Shown: positions 21,834 to 33,403 of the stretch, piece after piece | How positions within the stretch are numbered: position 1 is the first letter of the stretch | Layout: every line of letters begins with the position of its first letter | Origin: Flaccisagitta enflata | Taxonomy: Eukaryota; Chaetognatha; Sagittoidea; Aphragmophora | DNA length: 64,000 nucleotides | Direction of reading: 5' to 3' | Assembly: GCA_965153355.1 (NCBI GenBank) | Contig: OZ231126.1 | Location: 83,390,001 to 83,454,000, forward strand | The notes under the pieces: generated by a model | Seen by the model: only the letters and a program-made list of their open reading frames with translations | What the model was told of the DNA's origin: nothing | Database searches by the model: none | Program-made: the position numbers and the translations under genes

Positions 21834-22029
21834 TCAAAGTTACCAAGCTTTTAGAAAGCAAATTCTTTAAAAGGGAGAAAAATGTTAATTTATAGTCAAA
21901 ATTCGCTAAACATATCACAATGACGTTCTGACAGAATCTTTTCCGAATTGATTTTGCAAGTAGATATAACTCTAATTACATCATTGGAACATGAAAAGTG
22001 CTTGGAGCAAGAGTTTTTCTGAAATTGTC

Positions 22030-22200
22030 ATCGTGGGCCCTGCCTAATCCTCAAAAGCACCCTCAGTTGAGCGGCTATGCTCACCAACTTGTATTCTTGT
22101 ATTTGCATGCTCAATGGAGCATAATTACACCATTTATTGATCCTACCTAAAATCATAAGAAATAAAAAAAAAAAAAAAAAAATCAAATTGAATTTGTCTT
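22030..22200 (+). repeat. Partial copy of dispersed repeat R
   Basis: GCTATGCTCACCAACTTGTATTC, TTTGCATGCTCAATGG and TTTATTGATCCTACCTAAAATCAT match the tandem part of the copy at 52190-52600. Confidence 0.6.
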
Positions 22201-22237
22201 TAAAAAATCTGAGGATAGAATAACAATTTCTCTTGCT

Positions 22238-22319
22238 GCCCAAATACTTGGGTCAACCTTTTTGATCACTGCCCCTATCTTCCGAAACGCAACTTCAGTA
22301 GCTGTGTATCTGGCTGAAG
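22238..22319 (-). mobile_element. HINE-like 5' fragment, degenerate
   Basis: In reverse: GCCAGATACACAGCTACTG, AAGTTGCGTTTCGG, GGGGCAGTGATC, then GGTTGACCCAAGTATTTGGGC. This resembles the 5' half of the copy at 14612. It has no core or 3' end. Confidence 0.5.
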
Positions 22320-23195
22320 AAGAAGATTGTATGTTAATTGAACGGTCTGCCCACTAACAAAAAAAAAGCAAAAGAAAGACTTTGCTATAGAAAATTTCAT
22401 GAGTGGTTGCAAATCATTGATAGAGGTAAAAGAAGTATTTGAATGGTTCTTCAGTTGCTCTCCAAAGTGCATTGCATAAAGATTTATTTCCACTAGGTTC
22501 AATGCATTTTGGGCTTTGTTTGCCTGATATCTTTCTATCGCAGGTGGATTTTTGACTGACTCTTTCTGGTCCTCTTTTGAAATGCAAGTATTGAAATGTT
22601 ATTCTAGGTTTGTCCAAATTCTTCAAATCATTGCTTGCTGATTTGGAAAGTAATCTAATGATTCCCTTTTCCTCACATTGCTTTCTGTTTCAGTTTGAAT
22701 AGACTACATCTTTAAGTCGTGGTGCACAAAAGCAGCAAATGTAAGAAGTCATTTTGCATGAAATTCTTAATCTCTCTCTAAATGCAAAAAATAGCATTTC
22801 TAAAAACATAACCCATTTTTATATGTTTAGAAAAAACCTTTGCTTTTAGAAACAGATTCAAAATTTCACACAAGACCACTCAAATATATTCTTGATTTTT
22901 TTTTCTCATTATTCTCTATGTCTCATACTGATCCTGTACCTGTATTCACAAGTGATTGTCAATGCAAAAGGATTAATAATAATGGCTGATAATATGTTTT
23001 TAAAAAAAAGTTATTTATAAATCACTTGAAATTTTTCCTTAAAGATGATTTGACCTTGAAAATTGCCCCTTTGTGTGCACCATGACTCAACATTTTACCA
23101 TCTCAAGTGTGTTGGACGTCTTAACAATTGCATTTGAGCTGCTTTATTTTAAAAAAAAACATTTTTCCTTTTTTCTAGCTACCGAGTCTGAGATG
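22320..23195. other. AT-rich sequence, no recognised feature
   Basis: A minus-strand 70-codon frame near 22414-22626 has no recognisable motif. Confidence 0.4.
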
Positions 23196-23394
23196 TTTTT
23201 AGTTGCGTGCTACGCGACTCAACAGACCGCTTTGTCAGTCCGTATATCGGTTGGTCTGTCTGTCCCTCACACTTTACTTTTTTTGGTGTTTTTCGGTCTT
23301 TTGCCTCACGGTTTCTGCCCAAATGATCAAGTGACCTCAAATAGTGCCCCTGCCCTCCTGCACGCGACTAGGGTAGCCGTGTATCAAGCCTTGT
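23196..23394 (-). mobile_element. HINE-like element, subfamily A, complete
   Basis: TTTTTAGTTGCGTGCTACGC, CAACAGACCGCTTTGTCAG, ACTTTACTTTTTTTGGTG, GCACGCGACTAGGGTAGCC, GTGTATCAAGCCTTGT. The hairpin contains one mismatched pair (AGTTGCG against CGCGACT). Confidence 0.8.
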
Positions 23395-23845
23395 GATCTA
23401 AGAGCTTAAATCTGTGGTCTTATGGGTCAAACACTAACCTTGAGGCCCAAATCAAGGATACAAGGTCTAAATTTTGGCAATAAGGTATATACCACATTGA
23501 CTAAATTCTACAATCACCGTCAAATGGTGCTGATCATAAATTGAATTCATTGAAATTTACCCCTAGCCATAAGGATAAGCAGTTTGTATCTGCTTTTATC
23601 CTTGAAGTGAATTACGGCAAAGATGTTCTTTTTTCTTGTGTAGATGTACATAATCACTATAAAAAATGCTTAAAAATGCTCTCTTAAGCAGCAGTTGATG
23701 TAACAAATCATGATAAGTATTAGATTGGTTATCTGATGGATTATTTGAATTTCTCAAATTGTGCATCTATTGGTTGTCCTGGACAGTGGTTTGTAGGTAC
23801 TTTCATGCTTGCAAATTTTTTAGCCTTCAATTTCATAGGTGTATC

Positions 23846-23965
23846 TTTTTGGTCACAGACCTGCGACTCTATAAGCTTTGTCCCTCTGTTAGTCCATCCA
23901 CTCGTCTGTCCTTTGGTCCCATAGTCCATAATGATTGTTGAAAATTGAAATGTGCACATTTACAA
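23846..23965 (-). mobile_element. HINE-like 3' fragment, subfamily B-like
   Basis: GGTCACAGACCTGCGACTCTATAAGCTTTG, CCCTCTGTTAGTCCATCCAC, then GTTGAAAATTGAAATGTGCAC in place of the GTTGAAAAGTGGGAAAATGC of intact copies. Confidence 0.5.
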
Positions 23966-25655
23966 GAGGAAGGGGGCTTGTACGCCCCTGTCTATACTCC
24001 ATGGTATTATAATAAACATGGATTACCTGTTTCCTTTATTCTACTTGCAACTCACCCTATTTCTTGTCCCCGAGTCCGTTTCCCAAACCATGACAAAAGT
24101 TGATCTTAGATAATCTGATTCTACCTAAAAAGGTATGATAGGTGGAACTATATCCCTCACTATACCCAAACTGAAAAATATGGAAGAGGGCCTTGTGAGC
24201 CCTCACTGACTAGTTACTACGCGCACCACTCCTAGTTTTCCATTTAGTAAAACTAACTTGCAAACATCCATTCTGAGTCTAACCCAAAACAAAATAAAAG
24301 AAAAAAATAAAAGAACAATTACCAGCCCACTTACACATGACTTGGGTAGCTGTTAAATCTGTTTATCTAGTCTTGTTTTTTGGAAAAGCTGTAAAGGAAT
24401 CCTTGATTGACTCATGAAATCTTACATGTGATAATATTGGTAGCTTCATTTTTATAAATAAGTTGTGTAGCTCTGTAGTGAATTTTCCTCAATTTCCTCC
24501 TGTCACTTTAACTATTTGAAGTAATGGAAACCATTTGCACATGGTTTGCAAAAACATTAATGAGTTTCACTACATGAAGTAAAGAAATTATCCTTTGTAG
24601 AATGATTATTCACTTAAGCATGAGTAGGGTCCAGCTTCTGGGTGCAGGTCAAGAAAGCAGTAATTTTGATGCTATTTAGTTGGTCAACCTTTTCATGACA
24701 ATTGATCTAAAAAATGATTGGACATTTTAAAAATTCAATCAGGTATCTTTGTCATTTGACATTTTTATTCTCACATAACAATTTCTCTGCTCACTCAACA
24801 TGAAGATAATTGGTATGTCTTTTATTAACAATGAAATTGAAGATTTCCTAACAAAAAAATGTTTTCTTTCAGTCCAATCACTTTTAATTTCATAACTTTT
24901 GTTCTTTTGGTCATACTTATGTCAGGGTGCAATCAAAGACAAAATTTGATCAGTCAAAACAATCTTTTGCAATATCATCAACATTGTTTATTTGCATATT
25001 TTATCAATGACAAATAATAATTAGTTCATGTTTAAATTATTTTTGCATTAAGACTTTTTTTGTGTCTATAGCAACTGTGAAATGTAAAGATGAAGATCAT
25101 AAAAAAGAAGTTTCTTTCTAAAGACTTATAAAATGAGGGCTATGTATTTAAAAATGCAAAATTTTGCATTCAGAAGCAGAATTATAATTTTACTCAACAA
25201 CTTTTTAAACTTATTTTCAATAGAAATTTTCTTGTTTTATTGATTAACTATAGTCTTTATAAATATACACTGGAAACTTATTGTTTGATTGTTGTTTCCT
25301 AATATTCTTAAAGAAATCAAGACTATAAAAATTATAATTTTAAAACTTATTACCTACTAAAATAGCTAAATATAACTTATTACCTACTGAAATAGCTAAA
25401 TATAACAGTTTAGTGTAACTGAAAATCAAATTTTATCTTCGTTTGCACCCCGACTTATGTTACCCTTGCTGCCAAATCAAGTTGATACTGATTTGCTGTT
25501 ACGATACCAGATCTTATATGACTCATTATATACACTATATTCACTAAAAACTAGAGGTTGTTCTTTAGGATCTTACATGCTACAACTTGAAGGTTTGTAT
25601 TGGACCTTGAAACTTGAGTTCTCCAGGTTTGAACAAGAGACTTTATAAGAGAAAG
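23966..25655. other. AT-rich sequence, no gene recognised
   Basis: About 1.7 kb with no ORF above 60 codons of interest and no tandem structure, apart from a 29-bp direct repeat TTATTACCTACTRAAATAGCTAAATATAA around 25348-25404. Confidence 0.5.
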
Positions 25656-25659
25656 AGAA

Positions 25660-25945
25660 CAAGGCTGGATGCATGGCCAATACCAGTCCTGGACGGCTGG
25701 GCAGGGGCAGCTGAGCATATTTTTACGTTTTTAGTTGCGGACACGCAACTTTATAAGAGGCTATGTCCGTCCGTCGGTCCATTGGTCCGTTGGTCCGTCC
25801 GACCGTCCGTCAGGCTCGAGTTGAAAAGTGGGAAAATGCTCCTGCCCACCCGTCCGCAACTGGTGGCCGTGTATCCGGCCTTGTTTCAACTCTGACCCTC
25901 GACGGACCAACGGACCGACGGACCACACATCTTACAAAGTCGCGA
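25660..25945 (+). mobile_element. HINE-like element, subfamily B, split by a second copy
   Basis: The 5' part is 25660-25727 (AAGGCTGGATGCATGGCC, GGACGGCTGGGCAGGGGC). The element resumes at 25886 with TCAACTCTGACCCTCGACGG, the GGACCAACGGACCGACGG core and TCTTACAAAGTCGCGAG. The interruption is the opposite-strand copy at 25728-25885. Confidence 0.75.
25728..25885 (-). mobile_element. HINE-like element, subfamily B, nested
   Basis: Complete: TTTTTAGTTGCGGACACGCAACT (3' hairpin), TTATAAGAGGCTATGTCCG, GTCCGTTGGTCCG core, CTCGAGTTGAAAAGTGGG, CCCACCCGTCCGCAACTGG, GTGTATCCGGCCTTGTT. It sits inside another copy of the same family. Confidence 0.85.
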
Positions 25946-25971
25946 GAGAGAGTGCGAGAGAGAGTGCGAGA

Positions 25972-26034
<63 letters not shown>
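25946..26034. repeat. (GAGAGAGTGC)n and (GA)n microsatellite
   Basis: Three GAGAGAGTGC units are followed by about 26 GA units at the very 3' end of a HINE-like copy. Confidence 0.96.
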
Positions 26035-26035
<1 letters not shown>

Positions 26036-26179
26036 ATAAGATGGCACATTAAATCTTTTTCGCTTGATTATCGACTTTAGTTGAGCAGATGACAACGCGA
26101 AACATGAATGCCGCTAAATCGACTGAAATATGTTGTGGTTTTACGCACCGCGCAGTTCACGAGCGCCTTATTGTTTGTG

Positions 26180-26360
26180 AATCACAAATGTTTTAAAATC
26201 ACGAACACTGAAAATTCATGAAAATTAAAATATCACAAACGTTCGTAAATCACGAATGTTTGTAAATCACGACCGTTTGTAAACCACGAACGTTTGTAAA
26301 TCATGAACGTTGGTAAATCGTGAACATTCATAAATCACGAACGTTCGAAAATAACAAACG
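26180..26360. repeat. Minisatellite, 18-19 bp AAATCACGAACGTTTGT unit
   Basis: Degenerate repeats of ATCACGAACGTTYGTAA, about nine copies. The unit contains AACGTT, so adjacent copies can pair. Confidence 0.8.
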
Positions 26361-26392
26361 TTCAATAAAATCATTTAGACAATCTTGATATT

Positions 26393-26470
26393 TAGTCGCG
26401 TGCTATGCGACTACACCCTGCTTTGTCCGTCGGTTGGTCGGTCGGTTGGTCGGTTGGTCAGTCGGTCAAT
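26393..26470 (-). mobile_element. HINE-like 3' fragment
   Basis: TTTAGTCGCGTGCTATGCGACT, ACACCCTGCTTTGTCCGTC and a GGTTGGTCGGTCGG core, then unrelated sequence. Confidence 0.65.
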
Positions 26471-26840
26471 CATGAAACAAAAGAGGTTTTAAGCACGTAA
26501 AAGCTTGCATAAGAGGAGTGCAAATGAAGACATGAGAAAGCGATCAAATGTTTAACTAAAAAGCGAGTCTGCAAATGCAAAAATCAGCAAGGGTACAAAT
26601 GCACTTACGAGCAAGCATGCAAATGCACATACGAGCGAGCGTGAAAACGCAAACACAGGCAAACATGCAATTGAATGCACAAGCGAGCGTGTAAATGCAT
26701 GCATGAGGATTACCGCCCTGTCTAACCTCGTTGTAAACAGCCCACATCCACCCATATAACTGCCCCTGCCCTCCTGCAATACTACCCATGCTCATCGATA
26801 AGGCATTGGTCTGGTATCCCTCCTCGTACATAGCCACGTA

Positions 26841-27026
26841 CTCGCGACTCTCCATCAGTCTGTTGGTCCATCTGTCTGTCTGTGACGATCGAGTTGAAAA
26901 TTTTGAAAACGCGCAATAGCCGTGAGTTAAGTTACTGCGGTTGTGTGCTTATGTGGAAGGGCATGTGGCACAGGGTTGAATACCCCTGCCCACCCGTCCA
27001 CAATGAACTTATATCCAGGCCTTTTC
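26841..27026 (-). mobile_element. HINE-like element, diverged subfamily B
   Basis: CTCGCGACTCTCCATCAGTC, GTTGGTCCATCTGTCTGTC, ATCGAGTTGAAAATTTTG, TACCCCTGCCCACCCGTCC, ATATCCAGGCCTTTTC. Confidence 0.6.
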
Positions 27027-27067
27027 ATAGATTTCTGGAAAGAGCCTGTCGGGCTCTCTCTGCACAA

Positions 27068-27660
27068 TACCGGGTCATCAGCCTGAGATGCCGGATAATG
27101 TTAAGCTTTTACTCTGAGATGCCACATATCACAGATTTCCCACTGATTGTCTCTTAAAGAGTTTTTTGTGTCAAAATTTCATCAAAATCGGTCAAGTAGT
27201 TTAGATTTTACATGTATTTAAGTTAAAAACTTATTTTCTGCTACTTCTGTTTTTTAATGGGAAAATGGAGGATCAGCATTTTCCCTCATTCTCGCATCTT
27301 GCAATATTTTGAGCCAGAGACACATGATTAGTCCTAAATAAAAGATGTTTTTACAAATTTATGAAACTTTGTCAGTTTTTTTTTCATACTAGACCTTTGA
27401 CATGTCCCAGCTCTAACTGTTCAAAAAAGAGAGAAATTTGAAACTGTTCTCATTCATGACTTTTATTGAAGATTCTGCTATTGAGAGAAAATTAGTTCTT
27501 ACTTCAAAGACTTGTAAAATCTAAACTACTTGACCGATTTTGATACAAAAAACGTCAATCTATGCTCTTTAAGACACAATCAGTATGAAATCCAAGATAT
27601 GTGGCATCTCCGAGTAAAAGCTTATCCGAATCCGGCATCTCAGGCTGATGACCCGGTATT
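27068..27660. mobile_element. Foldback element with about 145-bp arms
   Basis: The left arm (27068-27215) contains ACCGGGTCATCAGCCTGAGATGCC, ACTCTGAGATGCCACATATC and CGGTCAAGTAGTTTAGATTT. The right arm (27508-27660) carries the complement in mirror order (AATCTAAACTACTTGACCG, TGTGGCATCTCCGAGTAAAAGC, GGCATCTCAGGCTGATGACC). About 290 bp of AT-rich loop, non-coding. Confidence 0.8.
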
Positions 27661-27702
27661 GCAAAACCCAACGGAAATACAGCTAGCCCAATACATCGTT
27701 TC

Positions 27703-28095
27703 TGGGCAGCGGCCCCGGAGGGGCCGATGACCTATAATTCCACATAGGGCAATTTTCTCCGTTTTCCGTTTTCCGTACGTCCCTGCCCTCCCCAAAGCCT
27801 CAAATAGGACCTCTCAGACTCCAAATCAGGCCTTTCAGACCCAAAATCAGACCTTTCTGACCCCAAATCAGGCCTCTCAGACCCCAAATCAGGCCTCCCA
27901 GACCCTAAATCAAGCCTCTCACACCCCAAATCAGGCCTCTCACACCCCAAATCAGGCCTCTCACACCCCAAATCAGGCCTCCCAGACCCCAGATCAGGCT
28001 TCTCAGACCCCAAATTAGGCCTCCCAGACTCAAATCAGGCCTCAGACCCCAAATCAGGCTTCTCAGACCCCAAATTAGACCCCAAGACCCAAATC
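27703..28095. mobile_element. GGGCAGCGGCCCC element with ATCAGGCCTCTCAGACCCCA minisatellite
   Basis: Left end GGGCAGCGGCCCCGGAGGGG, CGATGACCTATAATTCC, GGCAATTTTCTCCG as in the copy at 9771. It is followed by about 15 units of a 20-22 bp C-rich repeat (AGACCCCAAATCAGGCCTCTC). No complementary right end is seen. Confidence 0.7.
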
Positions 28096-28254
28096 ATTGG
28101 ACATTAAGATAAGCCCTCAAACTGATATTTTTCTTGTTACACCTGACCAAATGTGATTGACGATTAAAAAAACATGTGAACTCTTAAGCACAGGTGGTTT
28201 ACAGGAGAGATGTTACCTTCGAGAGGCCAAAATTTATGATAGGGTGTCTTGAGG

Positions 28255-28390
28255 CTGGGGGGAAATGCAATGAAGTGATGGGGCATAAAAAGGGAGTATA
28301 TTTTCTGAAATAAGCATGTGTAAGGAGATAAAAACAGTGGTCCTTTTCATCCTAAGTATCAGAAATTGCATTTCCCCCTCATTTTACTGG
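28255..28390. repeat. Short inverted repeat with GGGGGAAATGCAAT ends
   Basis: GGGGGGAAATGCAATG near 28258 faces AATTGCATTTCCCCCTC near 28368-28382. A related GTGGGGGAAATGCAGTG occurs at 30965. Confidence 0.5.
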
Positions 28391-28754
28391 GCACTATCAA
28401 CAACGCCAAAATAGGCGAAAATCGCGAAATATCGAAAAATGCGATAAAGCAGCATATATATAGAAAAAAACTCTGTGGATTGTTTCCTCATTCATTCCTT
28501 CATTCAGTTGTTTCTAAAATCTAGTTTCTAGATTCTTTCTCCATTCTCAAAAAATTCATGCCTCCCTCAGGTCAATCTCGACAAAACGAGGTCATTAGAC
28601 CTAAGTCGCATGCCTCGGCCTATTCAAAAAAGTCAGGCAGAGAGACTTAAATTTAAAAAAAAAAAACACAACATTTTAGATGGCTGTTTTCTCCTCCAAG
28701 TTTCTTCTCTACTAAACAGAGACATGAATAGCACTATAGCAGTCCAAAGGTAGT

Positions 28755-29550
28755 AAGTGGTCAGCGGTACCTGTGCCCTGCTTGAGTAGTCAGTGATTCA
28801 GGTTGAGAAGGAGCAGGGCAGCGGCCCCAAAAGGGACAAAGTCCTGTAGAACACAGGGGGAATCTGTCCATTCGTCTATCTGTCCATCTGTCTGTCCATC
28901 CCTCCTTCTGTCCAGGATGCCCTGTTATTCAAATTTTCATTGAATACCATGGAGAAATGACAAAAGGCATTATATGGACAATGGTACCATTGCTATTCTT
29001 GAATAGTTTGTAGGTTAAGTTGAGGTAGGAACAGGCCAGGCTCCAGGTCTCAGGGACTAATTTCTTGGTCTTAGAGGCAAAAATCTGAGCCTCTGAGGCC
29101 AGGATTTGGGTCTCTGAGGCCAGAACCTAGGTCTTTGAGGTCAGAATCTGGGTCCCAGAGGTCGGGTTCTGGGTCTTTAAGGTTAGAATGGGGGTTTTAG
29201 AAGCCAGAATCTAGGTTTAAGGGGCCAAAATGATAGAACTCAGGCCAGAATTCAGGTTTTTTAGCCAGATTTGGCCCATTTCGTATGGATTCAGGCCATT
29301 TAGCCTGGATTTGGGCCATTTTGCCTGGATTTGGGCCATTTTGTTTGGATTTGGGCCATACTGTTTGGATTTGGGCCATACTGTTTGGATTTGGGCCCCA
29401 AAGGAGACGAAGACCTGAGGATGGGGCGGGGGGGGACAGACGGATGGATGGACAGACGGACGCACATACAGACGGAAGGACGGACAGATTCCCCCCGTGT
29501 TCTACAGGACTTCATCCCCTTCGGGGCCGCTGCCCAAATAGTGATGAACA
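28755..29550. mobile_element. GGGCAGCGGCCCC element with opposed ends and GGGTCTCTGAGG minisatellite
   Basis: The left border GTCAGCGGTACCTGTGCCC and GGGCAGCGGCCCCAAAAGGGA, AAAGTCCTGTAGAACACAGG is mirrored at 29484-29537 by CCCCGTGTTCTACAGGACTTC and CCCCTTCGGGGCCGCTGCCC. The interior has about 20-bp repeats of two kinds: CAGAATCTGGGTCTCTGAGG (29050-29230) and GGATTTGGGCCATTTTGCCT (29260-29400). ACGG-rich sequence at 29430-29480 recalls the HINE-like core. Confidence 0.7.
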
Positions 29551-29699
29551 AACAGACTGATGGACCAACCAAAAAGTTCCTTATGGAGTCGCGAAGCGCT
29601 CAACTTGAAAATTGACTCAGCGCAAAAAACTAAAATTAAGGCTTATCACCGTGCAGTATTTTCTCTGTAGCAAAAACTGATTGATGTATATAATAGTTA

Positions 29700-30120
29700 T
29701 ATTCAGCATTCAATTATTTGGGATTTGGGCCTTGAGGCTGGATATGGGCCTCGAGGCTGAGAAATGGGCCTCTAGGCTGGGGGGAGGAGGGTGCAGAGGA
29801 GAAGAAGAAAGAGAAGGAGCGGCCCTGATGGGGTTGATCACCTATGTTTTCACACATATGGGGAATTTTCTCCTTCTCCTCCACCTCCTCCTCCTCCTAC
29901 TGGGATTTGGACCTTGAGGCTGAGATTTGGGCCGCAAGGCTGGGATCTGGGCCTCCAGGCTAGGATTTTGGCCTTTAGGCTAGGATTTGGGCCTTGAGGC
30001 TAAGATTTGGGCCTCACAACTGGGATTTGGTCATCGAGACCAGGATTCGGGTCTTGAAAGTTGAGACTGGGATTTGAAGGGGGGGACAGAGAAGAAGGAG
30101 AAGCAGAAAATTCTACTTAT
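29700..30120. mobile_element. GGGATTTGGGCCTTGAGGCT minisatellite element
   Basis: Two G-rich arrays of about 20-bp GGGATTTGGGCCTCGAGGCT units flank GAGAAGGAGCGGCCCTGATGGG, TTGATCACCTATG and GGGGAATTTTCTCC. The array ends before GGGGGGGACAGAGAAG. A further end (AAAGCATAGGTCATCGACCC, GGGGCCGCTGCCC) lies at 30328-30373. Confidence 0.65.
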
Positions 30121-30380
30121 CCTTTGGTAATTTGTTTTGCATAGTTTGGATTATGATTGATATTAGTTTTCAGAGTTTCGGGTTGACTCAGAGTAACTTG
30201 ATGGATCTGCATCTGTTAAGCCACTCTGTGGTAGGGGCTGAGGTGAATTTTGAAAATTGTAAGGATATTGGTGGAGGGTGCGCAGTAAACCCCAGTAAGA
30301 GCTCCTAAGGCCTTTGTCCTTATTCTATGTATGAAAGCATAGGTCATCGACCCTTATGGGGCCGCTGCCCAAAAAGGATT

Positions 30381-31299
30381 TCTGAGCAGTGGTCCTCAAA
30401 GAGAAAGAAATCCAGTAGAACTAAGGGGGGGACTTTTATTAGTTTGCTATTAGTTTGTCTCTTCTTGCTTCACCTTTTCAAATTAGCCCTCTCAGGCCGC
30501 AAATCAGCCTGTTCAGTGCAAAAATCAGCCCTGTCAGGCTTCAAATAAGCTCTTACTGCCTTAAAATCAGCTTGAGCTCAAACCTTGACTTTAGCCCTAT
30601 TCGTCTTTTATTGAGCCCAAATAGAAATTGTATGAGCCCTTCAGATCTCACATTTACCCTCAAAAGCCTCACCAGAGCCTCCTCAGACTCACAATTCTTT
30701 GCAATTTTTTGCGATTTTTTGCGATTTTTTGCAATTTATCGTGATTTATCGTGATTTTATCTTTCATATCATTCTTCTACTGAAGTGAGTAATATGATTG
30801 AAACTCCTCTGATTTCAATATAATAACAAGTCACAAATGAGAATCAAAATTTTGAAGATTTTTAGTTTTAATAAGATCAAATTTGGCAAAGGGGAAATAT
30901 AATGAAAATAATGATTTTTCGCGTTTTTTGCAATTTTTCGGCATTTACCGCATTTCAAAAAAAGTGGGGGAAATGCAGTGTCCGCCAAAATCCAAACTTA
31001 TTTCAGTGTATTAGCAGTCTATTTTGGTGGGTTTACCTAAAGAATGGCTCCCTTTTCATCAGTGGCTAAAGAGATATTTCTCATCATACCCTATTTATGA
31101 TTTTTTGACATTTTGCACATGATAGCAATTTCAATTTATTTTTTTTTGGCGAGCAAAAAATGCTAAACAAGGGCTGAATTTTTTTTTTGAGATCATCAAC
31201 GACCCCAACAACGAAAAATTTATGGGTCATGGTTGACCCCTCCCCTACATAATTTGGCATTGTCTCCACATAGAAGTTGATTTTTCAAAAATTCGATTT
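30381..31299. other. AT-rich sequence with short GCGATTTTTTGC repeats
   Basis: AATTTTTTGCGATTTTTTGCG-type repeats at 30700-30770 and a degenerate CTCAGGCCGCAAATCAGCC stretch at 30480-30560, probably a decayed copy of the preceding minisatellite. No ORF recognised. Confidence 0.5.
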
Positions 31300-32005
31300 G
31301 TCGATTTTCGACTTTCAAGTCTTATTTGGGCATCTTAACATTATCCGAATGTCATGAAATTTTAGATTGTGGAAGTACATGATGTAAAGAAGCTACAGTT
31401 CAAATTTCATCAAAATCGGACAAGGTTAAGGGGGGCAAAAGTCTCTCCCAGTGCATGAAATGATTTCAGAAAATGGCCGATTTTCGACTTTCAAGTCTTA
31501 TTTGGGCATCTTAACATTATCCGAATGTCATGAAATTTTAGATGGAAGAAGTACATGATGTAAAAAAGCTACAGTTCAAATTTCATCAAAATTGGACAAG
31601 GTTAAGGGGGGTAAAAGTCTCTCCCAGTGCATGAAATGATTTCAGAAAATGGTCGAGTTTCGACTTTCAAGTCTTATTTGGGCATCTTAACATTATCCGA
31701 ATGTCATGAAATTTTAGATGGTGGAAGTACATGATGTAAAGAAGCTACAGTCTAAATTTCATCAAAATCGGACAAGGTTAAGGGGGGTAAAAGTCTCTCC
31801 CGGTGCATGAAATAATTTCAGAAAACGGTCGTTTTTCGACTTTCAAGTCTTTTTTGGGCATCTTAACATTATCCGAATGTCATGAAATTTTAGATGGTTG
31901 AAGTACATGATGTAAATTAGCTACAGTTCAAATTTCATCAAAATCGGACAAGGTTAAGGGGGGTAAAAGTCTCTCCCAGTGCATGAAATAATTTCAGAAA
32001 ATGGC
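31300..32005. repeat. 176-bp tandem repeat, four copies
   Basis: CGACTTTCAAGTCTT starts at 31309, 31485, 31661 and 31837, exactly 176 bp apart. Units are about 95% alike and contain CATCTTAACATTATCCGAATG, ATTTCATCAAAATCGGACAAGG and GTCTCTCCCAGTGCATGAAAT. No coding frame persists. Confidence 0.95.
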
Positions 32006-32432
32006 ATATCTTTTTTATCCCTATACTAAAAGCACTATAACTCAAAAATGGTTGGAAATATCAACTCGAAACCAATTTTTTTCAATTCCTCAGGCAATTT
32101 TGCATCGATTTACCTATTTGGTAAAAATTTTTTAGAATTTTTACTATTTTTTATATTTTTTTCTTAAAAAAGTGTCCCTTTGAAAAATGAACAAACCAAT
32201 CTCGACGTTTTTCAATGTTTGAGGCCGGTCAAATGGGTTGAAACTAGGCCAAAAAGTGTTACTTTTGCCAGATAACGTACTCAGTATGTCTCTGGAGTTA
32301 GTTTCTGACAAGTATAGGACTTTTTGACCAAATTCGATGAATACATTTTATAACCCTAGTTTAAGTGCTAAGGGAAGGTTTTACCAACCAATAGGCTGAC
32401 TAGTGACCAACGAGCTTACTTGTGCAACATAA

Positions 32433-32601
32433 CAAGGCCGGATACACGGCCAATACCAGTTGCGGACGGGCGGGCAGGGGCGGAAATGCGCGTTTTCCCA
32501 CTTTTCAACTCAAGCGTGACGGACCGACCAACCAACCGACCAACCGACGGACCAATGGACGGACAAAGCCTCTTATAGAGTTGCGTGTCCGCAACTAAAA
32601 A
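32433..32601 (+). mobile_element. HINE-like element, subfamily B, complete
   Basis: CAAGGCCGGATACACGGCC, AGTTGCGGACGGGCGGGCAG, GGAAATGCGCGTTTTCCCAC, CAACTCAAGCGTGACGG, GACCAACCAACCGACC core, CTCTTATAGAGTTGCGTGTCC, GCAACTAAAAA. Probably closest to the subfamily consensus. Confidence 0.88.
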
Positions 32602-33403
32602 GACCAGCAGGAGTAAGTGTGCTGTGCAAGACAACATCTTTGAACAGGTCAATTTCAAACAAGGAACGTTACACAATTATGCAATCATGTGATGTTTTTT
32701 TTTTGTTCAATTTTTCTAAAAACTTTCATACTAATTTCAAATCATTAACTTAGGTCTCATAACCTATTTCCTACCTGATGTGGTTTAATGTGGACTTAGA
32801 CTGAAAAATGCTTTCCTTGACTTTTTGATTTAATGACTGTACGCAAAATTTTAACAATTAATTCACTCATCTAGATTATGTTAACAATTTGGAATGACAC
32901 CAATTACAGTTTCAGATAACAAAGTTGGAGCTCAAGGGCTGTTTAGATGTTCCTCATGTCTAATAGCAGAGAAACAACGTTTTGTAATCAGCGTGTTGGC
33001 GTGAATAACCCTGTAGTGTTCATGGACAAACAGAAAATGATAATGCATTCTTTACTGATTTTGCAGGTTTTTTAGAATGCCACAACCAAAATTTTTGGAC
33101 AGAATGGTTGTCCCTTTTCATTGATGTATTACAGTGTTCATTTACCTCATTGTGATGCTAGTATAGTAAATATAGTATTCTTCGCTGTACATGATCGCTG
33201 TTTCTGACTATTGTTTGCTGGTAAAAATCCCATAAAATTGGAGAGTGTGCTCTTAGCATAACTACCATTTTGTAAACCAGGGTAGTTGAACACTAAAGCT
33301 TTGCATTTTAACATTTGGTAGAATTAGTTGAGAGACTTTTTCAAATTTTACCATACTGGGCCCTGTAGAACTATAGTTATTGCGATAATGTCTAAATACC
33401 AAA
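32602..33403. other. AT-rich sequence, no recognised feature
   Basis: No ORF, tandem repeat or splice-bounded exon that I could support on either strand. Confidence 0.45.
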
